From contig DXYG01000086.1 in NCBI GenBank assembly GCA_019415925.1, positions 1 to 6,088 on the forward strand: a stretch of 6,088 nucleotides of DNA. Direction: 5' to 3'. Positions 1 to 4,917 of the stretch are shown here, one piece after another. Position 1 is the stretch's first letter, and each line of letters begins with the position of its first letter. The position numbers were made by a program, and so were the translations under genes. Under the pieces are notes generated by a model. That model was not told where the DNA came from, did no database searches, and saw only the letters and a list, made by a program, of their open reading frames with translations. This DNA is from Clostridiales bacterium (lineage in GTDB: Bacteria; Bacillota; Clostridia; Oscillospirales; Acutalibacteraceae).

Positions 1-253
1 GTCAAGAAAATTCTGAAAAATTTAATTTTTATTTTTCATATTATATATGTGTTTTCATAGCGACAGATAATTTTGAACAAAAACAAAGCTGTTTACCTAC
101 TGTTTGTGTAGTGTAATTTTCCTTTGAAAATGAAGATGTAACAATAAATATTACAAACAAGACATTTTTATGACTTGCGTTTTCGTCACATTTTACAAAA
201 TTTAAAATTTTAGTAAAAAAAACTATTTTTTGTGAGTTTTTCTTTTGAATTTG
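1..253. other. AT-rich intergenic region upstream of phoH
   Basis: This stretch is very rich in A and T, and I see no open reading frame with a credible ribosome binding site on either strand. Short ATG-started frames (for example near 170) run for only about a dozen codons and have no Shine-Dalgarno sequence. An A-run followed by a T-run at about 214-231 forms a simple A/T palindrome and may act as an AT-rich upstream promoter tract. No clear GC-rich terminator hairpin for a preceding gene is visible. Most of it is best read as an intergenic and promoter-proximal region. Confidence 0.6.
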
Positions 254-262
254 TGGTATAAT
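254..262 (+). promoter_or_regulatory. Extended -10 promoter element for phoH
   Basis: The bases TGGTATAAT match an extended -10 element (TGn followed by a perfect TATAAT at 257-262). No good -35 hexamer lies 16-18 bases upstream; TTGTGA at 230-235 is too far away, with 21 bases between. Extended -10 promoters often tolerate a weak -35. Transcription would start around 268-270, shortly before the phoH ribosome binding site, and could drive phoH, ybeY and dgkA. This is a prediction from sequence only. Confidence 0.6.
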
Positions 263-285
263 TGTTTTGTTAAATTAGTAGAAAC

Positions 286-290
286 AGGAG
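286..290 (+). promoter_or_regulatory. Shine-Dalgarno AGGAG ahead of phoH
   Basis: AGGAG is a strong ribosome binding site, but no ATG, GTG or TTG lies in the phoH frame at normal distance. The codon at the expected place (297-299, six bases downstream) is CTT, followed by ACG GAA CAA ATT CTG, which reads T-E-Q-I-L as expected near the N-terminus of clostridial PhoH. The first in-frame ATG is at 327, 36 bases after this site. The site therefore points to an upstream start that is now lost, unconventional, or misread in the assembly. Confidence 0.6.
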
Positions 291-326
291 TTTTGCCTTA
301 CGGAACAAATTCTGAATATTGATAGA

Positions 327-1256
327 ATGGAAAGCGCAGTTACCCTTTTTGGCAGTTTTGACGAGAATATAAAAATTATCGAAAAGGAGTTCGGCGTTCG
401 CATAACCTGCCGTGACAGCGAGCTTAAAATTGACGGCGAGGCTGAAAGCGTTTCAAAAGCCGGCAGGGTGATTGAAAGTCTGCTGCGGCTTATTAACCGA
501 GGAGAGTCGCTTTCGGAGCAGAACATTCGCTACTGCATTTCGCTTGTAAACGAGGACAGCGAGGAAAAAATCGAACAGCTTGCAGGCGACTGTATCTGCA
601 TAACCTCAAAGGGCAAGCCGATTAAGCCTAAAACTATCGGTCAGAAACGCTACTGCAATATGATTGCCGACAACACAATCACAATAGGCGTAGGTCCTGC
701 CGGAACGGGCAAAACCTATCTTGCTGTTGCAATGGCGGTTACGGCGTTTCGCAGTAAGCAGATTAACCGAATTATTCTGACTCGCCCAGCCGTTGAAGCA
801 GGCGAAAAGCTCGGCTTTCTACCCGGTGATTTGCAAAGCAAGGTTGACCCTTATCTTCGTCCTTTGTATGATGCGCTTTTTGATATGCTCGGTGCAGAAA
901 CGTATCAGAAATACGTCGAGCGTGGCAATATTGAGGTTGCTCCGCTTGCGTATATGCGAGGCAGAACGCTTGATGACAGCTTTATAATTCTTGACGAAGC
1001 GCAGAACACCACAAGCGAACAGATGAAGATGTTTCTTACCCGTCTTGGCTTTAACTCCAAAATGGTAATTACGGGCGATATTACGCAGATTGACTTGCCG
1101 AGAGGAGCTAAAAGCGGACTCAAGGATTGCATTAAAATCCTGAAAAATATTGAGGGAATAGGAAGCTGTACCTTTGACGAGCGTGACGTAGTGCGTCACC
1201 GACTTGTTCAGGATATTATCAAGGCTTACGCAAAATACGAAAATACAAGAACATAA
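327..1256 (+). CDS. phoH: PhoH-family ATPase (PhoH/PhoL type)
   Basis: This is a cytoplasmic P-loop ATPase of the PhoH family, thought to act in RNA metabolism or ribosome maturation, often beside YbeY. Numbered from the ATG at 327, residues 5-55 form a KH-like N-terminal domain. The ATPase domain follows with Walker A GPAGTGKT (123-130), LTRPAVEAGEKLGFLPGD (about 151-168), Walker B FIILDEAQ (219-226), TGDITQIDLP (249-258) and DVVRH (287-291). All nucleotide-binding motifs are intact. The length of 309 residues is about ten short of usual. The frame stays open upstream to 282 and encodes T-E-Q-I-L-N-I-D-R just before the ATG, which resembles the normal PhoH N-terminus, so the true start is probably near 297 despite the lack of a standard start codon there. 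ybeY follows after 60 bases. Family assignment is secure; the precise role and the start are not. Confidence 0.95.
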   Translation: MESAVTLFGSFDENIKIIEKEFGVRITCRDSELKIDGEAESVSKAGRVIESLLRLINRGESLSEQNIRYCISLVNEDSEEKIEQLAGDCICITSKGKPIKPKTIGQKRYCNMIADNTITIGVGPAGTGKTYLAVAMAVTAFRSKQINRIILTRPAVEAGEKLGFLPGDLQSKVDPYLRPLYDALFDMLGAETYQKYVERGNIEVAPLAYMRGRTLDDSFIILDEAQNTTSEQMKMFLTRLGFNSKMVITGDITQIDLPRGAKSGLKDCIKILKNIEGIGSCTFDERDVVRHRLVQDIIKAYAKYENTRT

Positions 1257-1316
1257 CACAATTTGGGTATCGGGTTATGTTTGAATTAATAAATCTGTTG
1301 AAAGGAATGATTTAAA

Positions 1317-1829
1317 ATGGCAGACAACAAAATAAGAGTAGTGATAACGAACAAACAAAAGACAGTTAAAATCCCTACGGGAATCAGAATGCTTGTGCGC
1401 CGTTGCTGTAACGCAGTGCTTCAGATGGAGAAGTTTGAGGGGCCTGCCGAAATCAGCGTTACATTTACCGATAATAAGGGCATAAAGGAGCTTAACAAGC
1501 AGTACCGAAATAAGGATATTGAAACAGACGTGCTTTCATTCCCTATGGGTGAAAACGGCGTTTACGATACCGATATGGAAACAGGCGCTAAGATTCTCGG
1601 CGACGTTGTAATTTCAATGGAAAAGGCAAGAGATCAGGCTGAGCTTTTCGGTCATTCACTCCAGAGAGAGGTAGGCTATCTCACAGCTCACAGCGTGCTT
1701 CATCTTCTCGGCTACGACCATATGGAGAACCTTGAAAAAGTAAGAATGAGAGAAAAGGAAGAGCTTATTATGGAACAGCTCGGACTTCCTGCATCATCAA
1801 GTTACATAGTCGATGACGCATTGATTTGA
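1317..1829 (+). CDS. ybeY: Endoribonuclease YbeY (rRNA maturation factor)
   Basis: YbeY is a metal-dependent single-strand endoribonuclease needed for 16S rRNA 3' end maturation and ribosome quality control in the cytoplasm. The 170-residue product has the family's usual length. It carries the TDVLSFP motif (70-76), LGDVVIS (94-100) and the zinc-binding signature HSVLHLLGYDH with the three histidines at 125, 129 and 135 in the H-x3-H-x5-H pattern. The more common glycine after the first histidine is serine here. The start at 1317 is supported by AAAGGA at 1301-1306, ten bases upstream. The gene ends one base before the dgkA start, so the two are almost certainly co-transcribed and probably translationally coupled. 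The neighbours phoH upstream and era downstream are its usual partners in Firmicutes. Confidence 0.96.
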   Translation: MADNKIRVVITNKQKTVKIPTGIRMLVRRCCNAVLQMEKFEGPAEISVTFTDNKGIKELNKQYRNKDIETDVLSFPMGENGVYDTDMETGAKILGDVVISMEKARDQAELFGHSLQREVGYLTAHSVLHLLGYDHMENLEKVRMREKEELIMEQLGLPASSSYIVDDALI

Positions 1830-1830
1830 T

Positions 1831-2310
1831 ATGAAAAAGCAGATTTTAAGCTTTAAATGTGCCTTTCGTGGCATATGGTACACGGTTAAAAGTGAAAGCC
1901 ATATGAGGTTTCATATGGTTGCAGGTTTTTATGTCTTGCTGTTTTCGCTTTTTTACAATTTTTCGGCGGCACAGACGGCTCTGCTGATTATCCTGATAGC
2001 CCTTATTATGTTCGCCGAAATTGTAAATACCTGTATTGAGGAGCTTTGCAATCTGATTTCTGACAGATACGAGCCGATTATAAGAATTGCTAAAGATACT
2101 GCGGCAGGTGCGGTGCTCGTGCTGTCGATTGCGGCTGTGGCTGTAGCCGTAATTTTCTTCCTTGATTTTGACGTGCTCTACGGGATTTTTCTGTTCTTTT
2201 GCGCTAATCCCGTTTTGTTTGCACTGCTTGTAATTTCAGCTGCTTTTTCGGTTGTTTTTGTAAAGCTCGGCCCTGTCGGAATTAAGGAAAAGCTTTTAAA
2301 AATATTGTAG
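1831..2310 (+). CDS. dgkA: Diacylglycerol/undecaprenol kinase family membrane protein
   Basis: This is an integral membrane lipid kinase of the prokaryotic DgkA family; in Gram-positive bacteria such enzymes mainly phosphorylate undecaprenol, feeding the cell-wall lipid carrier pool. The signature AEIVNTCIEE (62-71) contains the catalytic/metal-binding pattern E63, N66, E70, followed by the conserved KDTAAGAV (88-95). Hydrophobic segments lie at about 29-44, 49-62, 94-111 and 121-146. At 159 residues it is longer than the usual 120-130; the surplus is the fourth hydrophobic segment and a basic tail (KEKLLKIL). No good ribosome binding site precedes the start, but the ATG begins two bases after the ybeY TGA, which suggests translational coupling. 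The TAG stop belongs to the GTAG foot of a REP-like palindrome. The substrate cannot be told from sequence. Confidence 0.9.
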   Translation: MKKQILSFKCAFRGIWYTVKSESHMRFHMVAGFYVLLFSLFYNFSAAQTALLIILIALIMFAEIVNTCIEELCNLISDRYEPIIRIAKDTAAGAVLVLSIAAVAVAVIFFLDFDVLYGIFLFFCANPVLFALLVISAAFSVVFVKLGPVGIKEKLLKIL

Positions 2311-2332
2311 GGAACGATCCTTGTGTCGTTCC
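2307..2332 (+). repeat. REP-like palindrome 1 (GTAG foot, overlaps dgkA stop)
   Basis: GTAG (2307-2310) is followed by stem arm GGAACGA (2311-2317), loop TCCTTGTG (2318-2325) and the complementary arm TCGTTCC (2326-2332). The unit differs by a single base, in the loop, from the unit at 3424-3449 and by a single base from the reverse complement of 3737-3762. The GTAG-plus-hairpin layout is that of REP elements associated with RAYT transposases. Its TAG is the dgkA stop codon. The hairpin may also act at the end of the dgkA message, but no U-run follows it directly. Confidence 0.8.
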
Positions 2333-2340
2333 TTAAAAAA

Positions 2341-2374
2341 GGGGCATACTGTATCCGGTTTGCCCCAAATTTTT
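2341..2374 (+). terminator. Possible intrinsic terminator or attenuator between dgkA and era
   Basis: GGGGCA (2341-2346) pairs perfectly with TGCCCC (2361-2366), with a 14-base loop in which AC and GT can pair further. The stem is flanked by six A upstream and by AAATTTTT downstream (T-run 2370-2374), giving a terminator-like shape that could also work on the opposite strand. The T-run is short and starts three bases after the stem, so termination would be partial at best. It lies 17 bases before the era start and may reduce read-through from dgkA into era. Confidence 0.45.
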
Positions 2375-2390
2375 GTATAAGAGGTAATTG

Positions 2391-3299
2391 ATGAATACTA
2401 ATGATAAATCAGCTTTTGTCGCTATAGTCGGCAGACCGAACGTAGGCAAAAGCTCAATACTTAACAGACTTCTCGGTCAGAAAATCGCAATTGTTTCAAG
2501 CAAACCGCAGACCACACGAAACAGAATTACGGGCGTATTAACCGACGGCGAATATCAGCTTGTTTTCTTTGATACACCCGGTATGCACAAGCCGAAAAAC
2601 TCACTCGGAAAGTATATGGTGCGTTCCGTAAATGAATCCGTCGGCGGCGTTGACTGCTGTATGCTCGTTGTAGAGGCAGGCAAAGAGCCGACAAACACCG
2701 AGCTTGCGCTGATTGAAAAATTCAAGTCGCTTGAAATGCCTGCAATCCTTGCAATCAACAAAATTGATATGCTCAAGGAAAAGGACGCATTGATGAAGCA
2801 GATTCTTGATTACACAAAGCTCTATAATTTTGATGCTGTAGTGCCTGTCAGCGCACAGGACGGAAGCGGAATGGACGAGCTTTTAGACGAGCTTAAAAAG
2901 CAGTCGAGTGAGGGAGGACATTACTTTGATGACGACACCCTCACAGACCAGCCTGAAAGGGTAATTGTAGCTGAGATTATCCGTGAAAAGATTTTAAGGC
3001 TCTGCGACAAGGAAATCCCTCACGGTACAGCCGTTGTAATCGAAAAGATGAAAACAAGGGACAACGGAATTCTTGATATTGACGCTACAATTTTCTGCGA
3101 GCGTGACACGCACAAGAGAATTATTATCGGAAAGAACGGCACAATGCTCAAGAAAATCAGCACATTCGCCCGTCAGGACATTGAAAACTTTTTTGACTGC
3201 AAGGTGTTCTTGCAGACGTGGGTAAAGGTAAAAGAGGATTGGCGCAACCGTGCACAGATTTTGCAGAATTTCGGCTACGACGAAAAGAATTTTGATTGA
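2391..3299 (+). CDS. era: GTPase Era, 30S ribosome assembly factor
   Basis: Era is an essential GTPase that binds the 3' end of 16S rRNA and helps assemble the 30S subunit at the membrane-cytosol interface. Numbered from the ATG at 2391, the product has G1 GRPNVGKS (14-21), the switch I TT at 41-42, G3 DTPG (61-64), G4 NKID (123-126) and G5 SAQ (154-156). The C-terminal KH domain contains the RNA-binding loop GKNG (247-250) and the family motif WVKVKEDWRN (277-286). The 302-residue length is normal and all motifs are intact. I prefer ATG 2391 to the TTG at 2388 because GAGG at 2381-2384 sits six bases before the ATG and only three before the TTG. YbeY upstream acts on the same 16S rRNA 3' region, which fits their shared cluster. 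The usual cdd gene between dgkA and era is absent. Confidence 0.97.
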   Translation: MNTNDKSAFVAIVGRPNVGKSSILNRLLGQKIAIVSSKPQTTRNRITGVLTDGEYQLVFFDTPGMHKPKNSLGKYMVRSVNESVGGVDCCMLVVEAGKEPTNTELALIEKFKSLEMPAILAINKIDMLKEKDALMKQILDYTKLYNFDAVVPVSAQDGSGMDELLDELKKQSSEGGHYFDDDTLTDQPERVIVAEIIREKILRLCDKEIPHGTAVVIEKMKTRDNGILDIDATIFCERDTHKRIIIGKNGTMLKKISTFARQDIENFFDCKVFLQTWVKVKEDWRNRAQILQNFGYDEKNFD

Positions 3300-3340
3300 T
3301 GATATGTTATTGCTTTCATAAGATTTAGTTTTCTGTCAAT

Positions 3341-3364
3341 GTAGGGAACGGTCTTGACCGTTCC
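3341..3364 (+). repeat. REP-like palindrome 2 (GTAG foot, 9-bp perfect stem)
   Basis: GTAG (3341-3344) is followed by GGAACGGTC (3345-3353), a two-base TT centre and the perfect complement GACCGTTCC (3356-3364). In practice the innermost pair would open to give a CTTG loop. The first six stem bases match the 2307, 3424 and 3737 elements, but the inner part differs, so this is a variant of the same family. It lies 41 bases after the era stop and 17 bases before the RAYT-like relic start codon at 3382. Confidence 0.8.
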
Positions 3365-3381
3365 GCAGGAGTTGATGAACA

Positions 3382-3417
3382 ATGGATTTACCGAGAAGAA
3401 AACCTAATTATCAGTAA
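3382..3417 (+). pseudogene. Vestigial 5' end of a second RAYT gene
   Basis: The ATG at 3382 opens an 11-codon frame, MDLPRRKPNYQ, ended by tandem TAA TAA, with AGGAG at 3367-3371 ten bases upstream. M-D/E-L/I-P-K/R-R-K-P-N is, from memory, a common start for RAYT proteins of gut Firmicutes. Against the intact RAYT that begins at 3479, R-K-P aligns at residues 6-8 in both and the DNA AGAAAACC is identical there. The frame is cut off just before the next REP-like unit. It therefore looks like the remains of an earlier or duplicated RAYT start. A leader peptide or chance frame is possible, since it is very short. Confidence 0.4.
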
Positions 3418-3423
3418 TAAAAC

Positions 3424-3449
3424 GTAGGGAACGACCCCTGTGTCGTTCC
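3424..3449 (+). repeat. REP-like palindrome 3 (GTAG foot, upstream of RAYT)
   Basis: GTAG (3424-3427) precedes GGAACGAC (3428-3435), loop CCCTGT (3436-3441) and the perfect complement GTCGTTCC (3442-3449), an 8-bp stem. It lies 29 bases before the RAYT start codon. It differs at one loop base from the unit at 2307-2332 and, on the opposite strand, at one base from the unit inside the RAYT gene. With the latter it forms an inverted pair. Confidence 0.85.
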
Positions 3450-3478
3450 TAATGGTTTAAGTACCAAGGTGAGATTTT

Positions 3479-3973
3479 ATGCCTTTCTTTAGCAGAAAAC
3501 CGCAACGTTTGAAAGATTATGATTATTCCCGGAATAATGCATATTTTCTTACAGTATGTACGCAAAATAAAAAGCATATTTTAGGAAGCGTTTCTGACGG
3601 CAAAATGATTTTAAGTGAGTTTGGCAAACAGGTTGATAAACGTATTTTGAATATTGAAAAAATGTACGGAGTCAATATTGAAAATTACGTGATTATGCCT
3701 AATCATATTCACATATTACTTTTGATTGACGGAATAGGAACGACACAGGGATCGTTCCCTACAGTTTCTCAGATTATGCAGGAGCTAAAATCTGTAACAA
3801 CTTTAGACTATATTAACGGTGTCAAATCAGGTTTATTTGAACCTTTTGAAAATAAAATCTGGCAAAAATCCTTTCACGACCATATTATACGCAATAAAAA
3901 TGATTATCTGAAAATTTGGGAATACATAGAAAACAATCCTTTCAAATGGGATTTGGATTGTTACTATAATTAA
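3479..3973 (+). CDS. REP-associated tyrosine transposase (RAYT, Y1/HUH family)
   Basis: The product belongs to the IS200-like Y1 transposase superfamily, subgroup RAYT, whose members cut and rejoin single-stranded REP DNA through a catalytic tyrosine. Family features in order are RKPQRLKDYDYSRNNAYFLTVCT (about 6-28, typical N-terminus), the HUH motif in MPNHIHILL with H76 and H78, and the C-terminal block WQKSFHDHIIRNKNDYLKIWEYIENNP (about 128-154). Y143 or Y149 is the likely nucleophile; I cannot decide between them. The 164-residue length is normal and no frameshift is seen. AAGGTGAG (3466-3473) lies five bases before the ATG. Residues 87-95, in the variable loop after the HUH motif, are encoded by a REP-like palindrome on the opposite strand. 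The gene is richer in A+T than its neighbours, which fits horizontal origin. No IS200 end hairpins beyond the REP units are seen. Confidence 0.92.
   Translation: MPFFSRKPQRLKDYDYSRNNAYFLTVCTQNKKHILGSVSDGKMILSEFGKQVDKRILNIEKMYGVNIENYVIMPNHIHILLLIDGIGTTQGSFPTVSQIMQELKSVTTLDYINGVKSGLFEPFENKIWQKSFHDHIIRNKNDYLKIWEYIENNPFKWDLDCYYN
3737..3762 (-). repeat. REP-like palindrome 4, inside the RAYT gene
   Basis: Read on the minus strand, this is GTAG (3762-3759), GGAACGA (3758-3752), loop TCCCTGTG (3751-3744) and TCGTTCC (3743-3737). It matches the 2307 and 3424 units except for one loop base each. On the plus strand it is read in frame as G-T-T-Q-G-S-F-P-T, residues 87-95 of the RAYT. A palindrome this close to intergenic copies is not expected from coding constraint alone, so it is most likely a REP unit inserted into, or captured by, the transposase gene. 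Confidence 0.85.
3941..3970 (+). promoter_or_regulatory. Possible promoter at the 3' end of the RAYT gene, reading into yqzL-recO
   Basis: A perfect TATAAT (3965-3970) is preceded, after an 18-base spacer, by TTCAAA (3941-3946), which matches four of six bases of the -35 consensus. Most of it lies in the last codons of the RAYT gene, whose ending is itself AT-rich, so chance is a real alternative. If active, it would let yqzL, recO and possibly mutS2 be transcribed independently of era after the insertion. Confidence 0.3.
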
Positions 3974-4009
3974 AAAATCCAAAATCTGCTTCATATAAAA
4001 CCGCACTAT

Positions 4010-4037
4010 CCGAAAACACTAATTTCGGAGGTGTTTT
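4010..4037 (+). promoter_or_regulatory. Two mutually exclusive hairpins over the yqzL ribosome binding site
   Basis: CCGAAA (4010-4015) can pair with TTTCGG (4023-4028), while AAAACAC (4013-4019) can pair with GTGTTTT (4031-4037). The two stems share bases 4013-4015 and cannot form together. The Shine-Dalgarno GGAGGTG (4027-4033) has bases in each of them. This could modulate yqzL, and through overlap recO, translation. Both stems are short and A/U-rich, so this is only a suggestion. Confidence 0.25.
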
Positions 4038-4039
4038 AA

Positions 4040-4213
4040 ATGGACGACTGGTATATGTGGCAGGCGTTTTTTACAACGGGCAGCGTTCTTGACTATCTTC
4101 GCTACAAGAGTATTCAGAACGCAAAGGACACCGGTGCTGACACCGTTTTAAGGGAGGAAACCGATGAAATTCCGGACGGAAGGACTTATAATCAAGGAAC
4201 AGAATATCGGTGA
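4040..4213 (+). CDS. yqzL: YqzL-like small protein
   Basis: This 57-residue frame encodes a protein starting MDDWYMWQAFFTTGSVLDYLRYK. The aromatic stretch and the W-x(4)-TGS/N-x(3)-YL-x-YK pattern resemble YqzL, a small conserved protein of unknown function whose gene lies between era and recO in Bacillus and many Clostridia. The position here is the same. The start is well supported by GGAGGTG (4027-4033), six bases from the ATG. The N-terminal 28 residues carry the family match; the remainder is polar and acidic with no recognised motif, longer than usual for the family. The gene overlaps recO by 50 bases in a different frame and contains the recO ribosome binding site, so the two are likely co-translated. 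Function is unknown. Confidence 0.75.
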   Translation: MDDWYMWQAFFTTGSVLDYLRYKSIQNAKDTGADTVLREETDEIPDGRTYNQGTEYR

Positions 4214-4907
4214 GCAGGACAAGCTCGTTTTCGCCCTTACCAAATCCAACGGCGTAATCAAGGCGTTTGTCAGAGGTGCAAAAAATATTAAAAATCAGAA
4301 GTGCGCCTCAACTTCGCTGCTTTCATATTCCCGACTCACAATATACAAGAGTCGGGACAGCTACATAATCGGCGATGCACAGACTATCCGCATTTTTTCA
4401 AAGCTGAGAAGCGACGTCAAAAAAATGTGCCTTGCGCAGTATTTCTGCGAGCTTGCGCTGACAATCTGCCCGAGAGAGCAGAAGTCGGACGCTTTTTTAA
4501 GCCTTATTCTCAATTCGCTTTATCTGCTCGGCGAAGAAAAACGCAGTGCAGAGCTTATAAAACCCTGCTTTGAAATGCGCCTTACAAGTATGGCAGGTTA
4601 TATGCCCGACTTGCGAATGTGCAGAGAGTGCGGCGAATACTGCCCCGAAACAATGTATTTCCTGCCAAAGCTCGGTATGCTCGAATGTGCCGCCTGTCAC
4701 GTTAAAAACGGCGAAATTGCTATTGAGCTTAACCCCTCAACGCTCACTGCTTTGCGGCATACTGTTTATGCTGACGATGATAAGCTGTTTTCATTTTCGC
4801 TCTCAGAACAGGGACTTGAAGTGCTTAATCAGGCAAGCGAAAGCTATTTAAAATTCAGATTTGAAAGAGATTTCAAAACATTGACATTTTACAAAATGAT
4901 AAGTTAA
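4164..4907 (+). CDS. recO: DNA repair protein RecO
   Basis: RecO is a cytoplasmic recombination mediator that, with RecR and RecF, loads RecA onto SSB-coated single-stranded DNA and promotes strand annealing. The 247-residue product has the normal length. Residues 1-80 form the N-terminal OB fold, with the family start F-R-T-E-G-L-I-I-K and G-E-Q-D-K-L at 16-21. The helical region carries the zinc-binding cysteines C153, C156, C175 and C178 (C-x2-C-x18-C-x2-C). The start is fixed by AGGGAGG (4151-4157), six bases before the ATG, within the end of yqzL. The 50-base overlap with yqzL suggests translational coupling. A 9-bp perfect inverted repeat (4329-4337 with 4349-4357) lies within the gene. 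A REP-like palindrome follows ten bases after the stop. Confidence 0.93.
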   Translation: MKFRTEGLIIKEQNIGEQDKLVFALTKSNGVIKAFVRGAKNIKNQKCASTSLLSYSRLTIYKSRDSYIIGDAQTIRIFSKLRSDVKKMCLAQYFCELALTICPREQKSDAFLSLILNSLYLLGEEKRSAELIKPCFEMRLTSMAGYMPDLRMCRECGEYCPETMYFLPKLGMLECAACHVKNGEIAIELNPSTLTALRHTVYADDDKLFSFSLSEQGLEVLNQASESYLKFRFERDFKTLTFYKMIS

Positions 4908-4917
4908 GTAATATATT

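Larger units (their letters stand above)
3341..3973. mobile_element. REP/RAYT module inserted between era and yqzL-recO
   Basis: This span contains two direct REP-like palindromes (3341-3364, 3424-3449), a short RAYT-like 5' relic between them, and an intact Y1/HUH RAYT gene carrying a third, inverted palindrome. In Bacillus-type gene order only the small gene yqzL separates era from recO, so the module appears to be an insertion into a conserved housekeeping cluster. The coding part is visibly more A+T rich than its neighbours: a hand count gives 19 G+C in the 60 bases from 3541 against 25 in 60 from era at 2701, though these are single samples. No terminal inverted repeats or target duplications are seen, and the outer boundaries are only approximate. 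Confidence 0.6.

Noticed and set aside
1183..1199. 6-bp inverted repeat GTGACG/CGTCAC near the end of phoH
   Set aside because: It falls on the codons of the conserved DVVRH motif, so protein constraint explains it, and there is no GTAG foot or T-run.
819..1259. 146-codon minus-strand open frame opposite phoH
   Set aside because: It lies fully within phoH, whose ATPase motifs are intact; its translation has no recognisable motif, so it is a shadow frame.
2388..2390. TTG as the era start codon
   Set aside because: It is only three bases from the GAGG ribosome binding site, whereas the ATG immediately after it is at a normal six-base spacing.
4570..4851. 93-codon plus-strand open frame within recO in another frame
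   Set aside because: recO in its own frame has all zinc cysteines and a good ribosome binding site; this frame has neither a start signal nor family features.
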